DNA from: Lineus longissimus
Taxonomy: Eukaryota; Nemertea; Pilidiophora; Heteronemertea; Lineidae
DNA length: 64,000 bases
Direction of reading: 5' to 3'
NCBI RefSeq assembly: GCF_910592395.1
Contig: NC_088317.1
Span: 10,356,001 to 10,420,000, forward strand
The notes under the pieces were generated by a model that saw only the letters and a program-made list of their open reading frames with translations, did not search any database and was not told the origin of the DNA. How positions within the stretch are numbered: the first letter of the stretch is position 1; each line of letters starts with the position of its first letter. Shown piece after piece: positions 55,755 to 64,000 of the stretch. The position numbers and the translations under genes are program-made.

Positions 55755-56256
55755 CTCTTTCACTGCCAGCCCCATTTTCAAGTCATTCCCCAGTCTTGCC
55801 AGCATTTTTGCCATTTTTACCACTTTTTTGTAGCAGGAGCTGGGGGCCCTCTTTGGCGCCCTCGGCCAACTGCAGCTTGATTCCCACCTGCAGCAGGCTG
55901 CGCCCCCTGCCCACCATCACCTGAGTCATTGTCACTTCTACTTATATTATTACCCCCAACTGCCTGGTCATTATCACCATCAGAATCAGGCTGATCACGC
56001 AAATTGATCTGAAATTGGTCTATCTTCACCAATTCACCTGACTCGAAATGCTCACTTCCTGGGGACAAGATTGAACCGAATGCTTCAGAGAACACTTCCG
56101 AAGACATGGCGGGAGGTTTAAATCAACGTTGAATCAATAGTTTGGTTTACTTTTTGATTGGTAGATGGAAACACCGAGATAACGTTTTGAAACGTTATTG
56201 GCAATTAAGCGACCTATTTTCAATAACGTTTCAAAACGTTATTGGCAGTGAAAGAG
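55755..56256 (-). mobile_element. piggyBac-derived MITE (502 bp)
   Basis: TTAA at 55,751-55,754 and 56,257-56,260 flanks perfect 13-bp ends CTCTTTCACTGCC and GGCAGTGAAAGAG. Near the right end, AACGTTTTGAAACGTTATTGG-type words occur in both orientations (about 56,180-56,245), like subterminal binding repeats. It contains the start of a transposase gene on the minus strand. Confidence 0.88.
55817..56107 (-). pseudogene. piggyBac transposase N-terminal remnant
   Basis: This is a 96-codon minus-strand frame starting at ATG 56,107. The N-terminal half is acidic (SPGSEHFESGELVK), followed by a Asp/Ser/Asn-rich linker and a Gly/Arg/Gln-rich tail (AAVGRGRQRGPPAP). This acidic-then-basic layout is the unstructured N-terminus of PGBD-type transposases, like the first exon-equivalent of the gene at 7,366. 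No DDE domain follows before the element ends. It is a deletion derivative; translation is unproven. Confidence 0.6.
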
Positions 56257-56260
56257 TTAA

Positions 56261-58178
56261 CCACATACATCAGTATCGACTGATGATTTTTGCGTACTCA
56301 CACAGGCGGTGGTCTGGGCTCTTTGGTGCACATGTTTATAAGAGGTAGGGAGTACTGAAAAATCGTAAAAAAACTGTGTGTACATACTATATATACACAG
56401 CCCTTTAGCAGATTAAAATCAAGGATATGATTGAAATTCAAGGATATGAACAGCCCCGTAGGAGATAGAATTTCAAGGATACCTCAGATATTTTGTCCTC
56501 TTTCGGTTTAGCCCCTTATATAGCCTCGATCTGCTATGCCGTACATCGAGCCTATGTGCTACGGCGAAAAAAGCCAGGAATTCAAGCCCATCTCGTTTAA
56601 GCTTAAGCCATAATGAAAAACAGGAAAACCCCTCAGCGTAAAAAGAGTTTGACGTCACAAGGCTAGCCAACGATCAGGCCATTGTTTCGTCAACCAATCA
56701 TTTTCGCAATAGGCACCTCGCACTTCGACCCATTTTTGGGAAGAAGTATTGGTCTACTTGAGCACTGGTTGGACCAAAATATATGACTACAACTTGATGT
56801 ATAATGCCTATGTCTTGCATGTAATTCCAATAAATGTGGTAGTGAAAGGTTTAACACCCCTTTTTTCTAGCTCTACATGTACATGTATGTGTATGAATAA
56901 GACATGACCAGAAGGCATGCTAGATTTTCAAATTTTCTTTATCACTTAGGACCTGCGGGAGTAATGGAAGTGCAGGATTTCACAAACTTTGCTATCATGT
57001 CCCACGCTTGTTGAGAACAACATCACTCTTGCATTTGTGCCAAGATAAATCTGATGAAATTGATCACACAAACCTGAATTTGTAAATACTGCAAATAGTC
57101 TGTAAATTTCTTCATAAATAAATGTCGTTTTGTAATTGGATTTGTATGCCGTCTTTTATTTAGAAATTCCAAATTCAGATTCGTTTTCCGCAACTTCCCT
57201 TAACAGCTTTTTTGGGGCTTTAGGTCGCATTTGGCTAATCAGAAGGCCTCTTTTTAGCTACGCTGGCTTTGCTCACAGCAGAAAGACTAAACGCCCCGTA
57301 ATTGGCAGTAATTGGCAGATTATAATTTTAAGCTGGAAATTGTCGTCTGGTCAAAAGTGGCAAAACAGCCTCGATCCTACCTGTCTCTGTAATGTACTGA
57401 ACGCGCTACACATAAGGCATTGCAGCCGAGGCTGATAAAGTGATGGCCATTTTGCGAATGTATATAGAGTGTGTACGTTCACTTCAAAACATAGTTCCAA
57501 TCTAAATTTTTCATAACGAGCAGTTAAAAAGTGGTATTTCCCTATATTTTGATTCGCAATGTCAACATGTCGTTTTGTTGGGTTATTTTGTCTAATTATG
57601 ACTCCAGCTCCTCCCTCTGGGAGCTGGAGTCAGTATTGTTTTCGCTCAGGTTTCTCGTCCAATCACGTGACCTCTCCAACACTCGATAATGCACTCTTTT
57701 CGTCCACGTTTTAGGCCAATCTTCGGCATGGACATGAAATCTAATAAGCGCAGTACTTAAATCAGATGTTTCTCTCGCCTTGAAAACATTCCTGGGTAAA
57801 ATCCATTGAGGTTAGCCGAGTTAATCTACTTTTGCCGTGCTTTAAATCTCTGCCGCTGAATTCTATAAATAGAAACTATTAACATCGCGGCAGTGTGGTT
57901 CCCATTGTGCGCCCTCCCACTTCACACCATGTCAGGAAGTTTTACGGAGAGGGAGGGCGTGCGGTAAGAAGAATGGCCAAAATGACGTCACGTTTTCCTG
58001 GCGATCAGTCAAGCCAATTCAGACAACGTTGGAACTAGAAAAACGAATATGTAAATTTGCAAAATTAAAGGCAGTTTTCACCACTAACCAGTCAAATCGG
58101 AATACGACGGCGCAAAATGTTCTCGCTTTCCTCCTGCTAAAAAAACCTTGTTCCCGCACTCCTATTTTTAATTTATGC
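56261..58178. other. Unassigned, with hairpin at 57,600
   Basis: There is no gene that I can support. Two AATAAA hexamers occur (about 56,829 and 57,116). A strong hairpin at about 57,600-57,634 pairs GACTCCAGCTCC with GGGAGCTGGAGTC and is followed by AGTATTGTTTTCGCTCAGG, like the hairpin-led repeat at 44,870. A GC-richer patch occurs at 57,900-57,965. Confidence 0.35.
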
Positions 58179-58187
58179 CCAGGAATA

Positions 58188-60356
58188 GGGTGTATACAAA
58201 ACCAAGACCTAAGACATAAGACCTAAGACCTAAGATCCCCCGAAGTACAAAACTAAGACCCAGGTACAAAACTAAGATCCCGAGGTACAAAACTAAGACC
58301 CGGGGAGGCCAATTCCAAACTAAAATTTTGAAGAAAAATATCAGAGTCTTAGTTTTGTACATCAGGGGATCTTAGTTTTGTACGTACAAAACTAAGATCC
58401 CCCGAGGTACAAAACTAAGACCCAATGCCAAACTAAAATTTTGAAGAAAAATATCAGAGTCTTAGTTTTGTACATCAGGGGATCTTAGTTTTGTACGTAC
58501 AAAACTAAGATCCCCCGAGGTACAAAACTAAGACCCAATTCCAAACTGAAATTTTGAAGAAAAATATCAGAGTCTTAGTTTTGTACATCAGGGGATCTTA
58601 GTTTTGTACGTACAAAACTAAGATCCCCCGAGGTACAAAACTAAGACCCAATTCCAAACTGAAATTTTGAAGAAAAATATCAGAGTCTTAGTTTTGTACA
58701 TCAGGGGATCTTAGTTTCCAAATTCTGCCCCTCTTTCGAATTCATTTTGATGTAGTAATATCACCTTTGAGATGCATGCAGTTGCTCCATCTGAATAATA
58801 CCTCCATATGCACTATGCAGGCACGACCGGTCATCACTCTAGCATATACTCTAGCATATACGGCCTCCATCCAGCTCCACAAAAAGTGGCGAAACCGGTG
58901 CAATACTCCTTTGAGTCATTCGGAGGAGCGCCGCCATCGGAAGAGTTGGAACGAGTAAAATATGAACGTTTTCTTATCCATCAATTACATACTAACCGAG
59001 TCAAACAACGTTATTGCAATATAGGCAGAGAAGGAAGGAATATGATTATCAGTTTGATGAAGACTTTGCAAAGTTTCTTCTTGGGACTCTTGAAGGTCTG
59101 CCTCTACCAAATATCCCGATGGAAGTTTCTCCTCTCTCCAACTCACTACTATCGCTATTGACTTCGTAACATACACTAACATTCTTCGCTATCATTGCTA
59201 ACTTCATTTACTAGAACACTGGCCTCTTTGTAGCCGATTATGTAACCCATAGTGGAAACACCTGACAGCGCCGCTCGGCATGATCCACGTGCTACTGGCA
59301 TATTGCACCGGTTTCGCCACTTTTTGTGGAGCTGGATGGAGGCCGTATATGCTAGAGTATATGCTAGAGTGATGACCGGTCGTGCCTGCATAGTGCATAT
59401 GGAGGTATTATTCAGATGGAGCAACTGCATGCATCTCAAAGGTGACATTACTACATCAAAATGAATTCGAAAGAGGGGCAGAATTTGGAAACTAAGATCC
59501 CCTGATGTACAAAACTAAGACTCTGATATTTTTCTTCAAAATTTCAGTTTGGAATTGGGTCTTAGTTTTGTACCTCGGGGGATCTTAGTTTTGTACGTAC
59601 AAAACTAAGATCCCCTGATGTACAAAACTAAGACTCTGATATTTTTCTTCAAAATTTCAGTTTGGAATTGGGTCTTAGTTTTGTACCTCGGGGGATCTTA
59701 GTTTTGTACGTACAAAACTAAGATCCCCTGATGTACAAAACTAAGACTCTGATATTTTTCTTCAAAATTTCAGTTTGGAATTGGGTCTTAGTTTTGTACC
59801 TCGGGGGATCTTAGTTTTGTACGTACAAAACTAAGATCCCCCGATGTACAAAACTAAGACTCTGATATTTTTCTTCAAAATTTCAGTTTGGAATTGGGTC
59901 TTAGTTTTGTACCTCGGGGGATCTTAGTTTTGTACGTACAAAACTAAGATCCCCTGATGTACAAAACTAAGACTCTGATATTTTTCTTCAAAATTTCAGT
60001 TTGGAATTGGGTCTTAGTTTTGTACCTCGGGGATCTTAGTTTTGTACGTACAAAACTAAGATCCCCTGATGTACAAAACTAAGACTCTGATATTTTTCTT
60101 CAAAATTTTAGTTTGGCATTGGGTCTTAGTTTTGTACCTCGGGGGATCTTAGTTTTGTACGTACAAAACTAAGATCCCCTGATGTACAAAACTAAGACTC
60201 TGATATTTTTCTTCAAAATTTTAGTTTGGAATTGGCCTCCCCGGGTCTTAGTTTTGTACCTCGGGGATCTTAGTTTTGTACCTGGATATAGTTTTGTACT
60301 CCGGGGGATCTTAGGTCTTAGGTCTTATGTCTTAGGTCTTGGTTTTGTATACACCC
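58188..60356. mobile_element. 2.17-kb foldback element with tandem-repeat arms
   Basis: The ends GGGTGTATACAAAACC and GGTTTTGTATACACCC are perfect inverted repeats. A 9-bp direct repeat CCAGGAATA flanks it (58,179-58,187 and 60,357-60,365). Each arm contains a 113-bp tandem repeat: about four copies on the left (58,271-58,723) and about seven on the right (59,484-60,274). Each unit is internally palindromic at GTTTTGTAC-GTACAAAAC. Inner arm sequence also pairs (about 58,717-58,904 with 59,296-59,490). The about 390-bp centre is unique. A 9-bp duplication and repeat-built arms match the Foldback/Mutator-like class. Confidence 0.9.
58905..59200 (+). pseudogene. Possible captured coding fragment in foldback centre
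   Basis: The unique centre has a plus-strand frame with EELERVKYERFLIHQLH. After a slip near 59,040 a second frame reads on for about 45 codons (FDEDFAKFLLGTLEG) before a stop at about 59,165. The smooth continuation in another frame suggests decayed coding sequence, either of a transposase or a captured host exon. I do not recognise the family. Confidence 0.35.
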
Positions 60357-60365
60357 CCAGGAATA

Positions 60366-60996
60366 TGATATGATCTGTTTGTAATTAAATGGTATTCATA
60401 TAATGAGATCAATAGTAGTGTTCCTTCAACCACCAGCAAGAGTACACGATACAAAGCCACTCAACACTTCTTCTCCATGAACAGATCCCATCGTTCAACT
60501 AGTCTTCTCTCCCCAGGTGCCTTACGGACCTTCAGGTTCCCATACTCAAGACCAACTCTTACGATATCGCCCTCAAAACAACCCTGGAGTCATGCATTCA
60601 CAGGTGCTCCTGTGAAATCTCAGTTCTAGTTTGTCTCCGCCATCGGCTGAGACTTTTGTATTGGGGTATTATTCTCCTCAAGAAATTATTCCAGCAAACT
60701 CTCGTCCCCAGGTGAAAGCTTCATATGTACATGAACACGGCAATGCATTGCAAAACGTCGATAAAACGAGGGTGTCCATGAACTAAGAAGTCAATCTGGG
60801 TAACAGCCGCGAAAGTGCTATGGGCATGCATAGCGCAATACATGTAAATTTTTAACCAATAAACCTCACCATACCGGCACGATGACTGGTGCCCCGCGTT
60901 ATGTGTATTACATATTGGCTGCACATATGGAGGAACGTAACCGATAAATACCAGGGACTAGTCTACAACATCGAAGCATTTTGCTATAAGGGCCGC
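60366..60996. other. No gene or element recognised
   Basis: The sequence is unremarkable. Short open frames lack motifs, and no terminal repeats were found. Confidence 0.35.
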
Positions 60997-61238
60997 GGCT
61001 ATTCTTACGACGATCCCTAATGCATTTTACATACAAACTACTGGTTATTCTTACGACGATCATTTTCACCTTTTTGGGCCTTAATCCTAACCCTGACGCT
61101 CACCCTGACCCTAACACTTACTCCTAGCGCCAACCATAACCCTAACCCTTCCTTTACACTAGTCTTATCTCCCTAAATCCTAAGTTTAATCTCTGAAATC
61201 GCATAAATCCTAAGTTACGACTAGTCGTAAGAATAGCC
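60997..61238. mobile_element. MITE-like repeat with telomere-like core
   Basis: Inverted ends GGCTATTCTTACGAC (60,997) and GTCGTAAGAATAGCC (ending 61,238) are perfect over 15 bp. The core (about 61,085-61,155) holds degenerate CCCTAA-type units (CTAACCCTGA, ACCCTGACCCTAACAC, ATAACCCTAACCC), and another copy of the left-end word occurs at about 61,032. The target duplication was not resolved. Confidence 0.6.
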
Positions 61239-62464
61239 ACTTTGTTCAATAAAACCAGAGTCTTTCTATACAAGGGTCTGGTCACTGGTTTCAACATCAA
61301 AGACACCGCCCGTCTCGAACGACGTGCGGTGGGACAGCGCTCTCTCGGATCACGTGGTACACCCAAGCCAACTTTTTACGCCATATCCGCCATTTTGGTT
61401 CACTCGGAAAGTCATCGTCTCAATCTCTCTCACAAAAACATGTTTTTACTGCCTGAAGGATATCAAGAATCGCTTTGAGTTGCTAAAATCAAGATAGACT
61501 TTTATCTCACGGACAGTTAGGTATGTTTCAATTTGCGATATATGTTATTAGTTTTGCACCAATTGGTCATCTTTGTAGACTGTAGTTTTGACGGCGATTC
61601 GAATAATGTCCAAATAGTTTTTTTTCTTCTCGCCGTTTTCCACATTTTTGTTGTTAGGCGTTCAGTATGATGTCGTTGTTGATTTGACTTTTTAAAAGAT
61701 TCACATTGTTCTTTATGGTTTGATCTAACTTAATAATCGCGTGTGGTTAAAATTGAACCGAAAAAACTGACGTTAGAGCGGGTTTTATTCGGGTCTCTGA
61801 AAAAAAACCTAAAAAACGCCAGAAGAAGACGAAAAATTCTCGGATAGACGAAAAGTTGTTGTTAGCAGTTAGCATGTTTATCGTGCAAATTTCATTATCA
61901 TAGTACATTTGCTAATTAGATATAACTGTCTTCTTACTAAATAATCAACTCTTGTACCTTTTTAAGTTTTTAATCTTGAGTTATTATTATTACAAATTGG
62001 TCCCGTTTTCCTCAAATTGGTTCTGTCATTCAGCGGTTCAGTGTGTAGAGTACCCGGATGTATATGGCTTCATGCACAGGTCATGACAGATACCAGAAAA
62101 GGTTCGATGACAGGTTGAAATAAAATGTCATGCAAAGCATCATACTCAAAAGTACTCAAATCCACTGTTGTGTTATGTGTGTGGTTTACATTACCTGCAT
62201 TACTCATTATTTCTCGGCTCCCTGCAATGTATGCCATGTGTTGATAACTTTTGTAAACAATAACACAACAGCTTGTGTTGTATTTGTATTTGTTAATTTG
62301 TTTTTTAACCTAACTTAAGTAGGCCTGGGCCTTATAATTGTAATTCCTGATTTGAGTCACCTGATGAAATGAACTTATTCACTCTGTTGTTTTATTTACC
62401 AGTTGTAATTTTTGTTGTTTTGTTTACCAGTTATAAATTATGCTGTTTCACTTCTTCACTTTAG
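61239..62464. other. AT-rich stretch, possible intron or promoter region
   Basis: I see no coding feature that I can support. The word AGAGTCTTTCTATAC-A-GGGTCTGGTCAC at about 61,250-61,279 is repeated inverted at about 63,768-63,797. The pyrimidine-rich tract before 62,464 serves as an acceptor candidate for the next feature. Confidence 0.3.
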
Positions 62465-62477
62465 GTCTGGTTCCATC

Positions 62478-62726
62478 ATGCCGAATAAGAAAAAGGGTTC
62501 AAGGTCCAGGTTTACACGTCCCAAGAGCAAGAAAGATGATAGGTTACCGAAGGCGTCAGTGTTAGATCCAGTTAGCGTGTTAGATCCAGTTCTCGAAAAT
62601 TTCTGCAACACAGTTATGACTATGAGCACAAGGCTAGAACCGGACGATCGACCTGCTGAAGTTATATTGACAGTGCCGACTTTTTTCGAGGCTATTTCTG
62701 TTGCTGATAGTGATAGGACAACTTGA
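62478..62726 (+). CDS. Candidate small protein or terminal exon, unknown family
   Basis: The frame runs from ATG 62,478 to TGA 62,724-62,726 and encodes 82 residues. It has a Lys/Arg/Ser-rich basic N-terminus (MPNKKKGSRSRFTRPKSKK), a duplicated SVLDPV motif, then a helical and mixed C-terminus. A plausible splice acceptor (TTCACTTTAG, ending 62,464) precedes it and AATAAA lies 75 bp after the stop (62,799-62,804), so it may be a last exon. The inverted words at 61.25 and 63.77 kb could make it part of a transposon. No known domain was recognised. Confidence 0.4.
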   Translation: MPNKKKGSRSRFTRPKSKKDDRLPKASVLDPVSVLDPVLENFCNTVMTMSTRLEPDDRPAEVILTVPTFFEAISVADSDRTT

Positions 62727-63426
62727 AATGAAGGACAACATTGAAGGTCCTTGATAGAATGGTTTTACTTCACTTTATGTTTCTGGTATTACCCGGTAAT
62801 AAAATGTTTTTATGTAAATCAAATTGTATTGATTTTTTTACTGGTTCTGGTAATGGTACACCCGTGCTGTCTATCTCCTGCGGTACGGAAAATGTGTTTA
62901 TTCCAACCGCTAGATGACCTTTGCTTCAGGTGAAACCAATCCCTATGACACCTGGTCAGCTGTAGCGTAGCTCCAGACTGAAACTATGACCTAAACATGT
63001 ATTTCTATGACATGTCAATGTCCATGAAGAAACTTTTACCACCATTTGGACATTTTGCTATAATGATGGGAGATAAATCCAGTCATCCATACCGGGTCAA
63101 ATCACATTTCACAACAGAGACGTCTACCACAGTGTTACTTTGAGAATCCTCAGTTTTAGGGGGGGGGGGGGTTAACAAGAAAAAGTCAAGAATGAGTTAA
63201 TGCGCTTTCATTTAATACTTATGTACTCAAAGATTGGTTGCTTTACAACATGTCAAGGACGGTTGACATTAACACTTGATCTATATTGACATCACTGATC
63301 TGGTTTGATAACACACACATCATCACAGGATTCATCAGGGCAATGTCTTACTTTCCTTCAGTCCCTTTCTCAACGCTTTTTGACCTTTCAACACCTGCTT
63401 GGTTTTTTCCTGAATAGTGTGTTTAC

Positions 63427-63576
63427 CGATCGCGCCAGCGAAAAACCCCTCAAGACCAGATACAACTTCACTACTTTCCTGAATAAATTCAGTTGTTGGT
63501 CATGCTCAGGAAGCAGACTTGAAAGATCGTCTAAATTAACCGGAAAATCTTGAAAGACAACTCCCTCGTCCGCCAT
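63427..63576 (-). CDS. Candidate first exon of unknown gene
   Basis: An ATG at 63,576 in good context (AAAATGGCGGACG) opens a frame with FQDFPVNLDDLSSLLPEHD and continues to a possible donor (GATCG-GTAAAC) near 63,426. The initiator context and the CpG-containing upstream stretch (63,590-63,660) look like a gene start, but no second exon, family or EST-type evidence is available. Alternatives are a transposon gene start or chance. Confidence 0.3.
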
Positions 63577-64000
63577 TTTTGTTGTTAGTGTCTTCCTCAT
63601 TCGGAACGGTTCGGAGAAACTCGGTGAGCTTTGGCGAAAAAGCGCGCCACCATCGGAAGTTGATAGAACTGACTTACGACGTTTGCGCAAAATTTAAGAA
63701 AAAATTAAAGGGCTTCATCTGGCTCCAGTTAATTGCCCGAGAGAGCCGTGTGATCAAAGTAAAGTTGCCGGTGACCAGACCCTCGTATAGAAAGACTCTG
63801 ATAAAACCTAATATTTGGAGTTTATGGGCTATGAAATAAGAAAAACGGCAGTGAATTAAAGCAGCTGAGTTTCAAGAATGTGTTCTTCCCTTCTGGACAC
63901 TTTATGTTGCCTATTTCGCACATAAACCATCGCTTCGCTGAAGTGAAAGTGCGATGTTTTTGTTTTGTTTTTGTCAACATGCATGGCTGTGTGCATATGA
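63577..64000. other. Window end, unassigned
   Basis: This contains the inverted partner (about 63,768-63,797) of the word at 61,250. I see nothing else I can support. Confidence 0.3.

Noticed and set aside
58767-59448. Paired short proteins read from both strands near 58.8 and 59.4 kb.
   Set aside because: They are mirror images created by the inverted arms of the foldback element.

Overview
The window is eukaryotic nuclear DNA from a marine invertebrate. Mollusc-like or another lophotrochozoan, or an early-branching deuterostome such as a lancelet, would all fit; I cannot fix the species. It is a transposon-dense, largely intronic stretch around one host gene I recognise with confidence: MED4, the Mediator complex subunit 4. 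Two plus-strand MED4 exons are visible, the penultimate at 25,270-25,398 and the terminal one at 52,314-52,504. Matching codon phases and consensus splice sites join them across a 26.9-kb intron. Earlier MED4 exons were not found, so the first 25 kb may be one more long intron or intergenic DNA.

Nearly everything else is mobile DNA, much of it nested. From the left: a decayed Polinton/Maverick (about 1,800-9,982, minus strand) carries a major-capsid-like gene, a coiled-coil/transmembrane/proline-rich gene and a second structural-type gene. It was broken by a hairpin-ended element that itself holds another, and by a 2.5-kb piggyBac at a TTAA site. Then come a PIF/Harbinger foldback (10,156-11,427), a 3.9-kb hairpin-ended element (11,552-15,442), and plus-strand Polinton remnants including family-B DNA polymerase (17,440-22,035). 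After the first MED4 exon lie more tandem-core hairpin elements, a sister of the 3.9-kb element (28,181-32,868), a PIF/Harbinger element with transposase and Myb/SANT-like genes (33,277-36,676), a DIRS-type tyrosine-recombinase retroelement (38,640-43,075), a tRNA-like sequence, and one tandem-core element (46,840-51,017) holding an inverted copy of its own family and a solo LTR. Downstream of MED4 are a 1.5-kb TIR element packed with CAGT motifs, a piggyBac-derived MITE, and a 2.17-kb foldback built of 113-bp tandem repeats with 9-bp target duplications.

The most notable signal is the group of hairpin-ended elements, called families A-D here. They share one architecture: T-run, 5' hairpin starting RGCTCA, GTC/GTCC-type microsatellite, about 300-bp internal monomers in B-D, an inverted copy of the 5' box, a 3' hairpin, and a T-rich end. 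This resembles Helentron-associated (HINE, DINE-1, oyster pearl) elements. Almost every monomer carries a sequence very close to the CTCF core site (CCACCAGGGGGC) and a DR3 nuclear-receptor-type repeat (AGGTCA-CAG-AGGTCA). The family is therefore a candidate carrier of insulator-like and receptor-like sites through a host gene. Two almost identical copies of one family sit about 30 bp apart in two sister host elements, giving reciprocal empty sites.

Coding claims rest on motifs read by eye. No database search or alignment program was used, so percent identities are not given.
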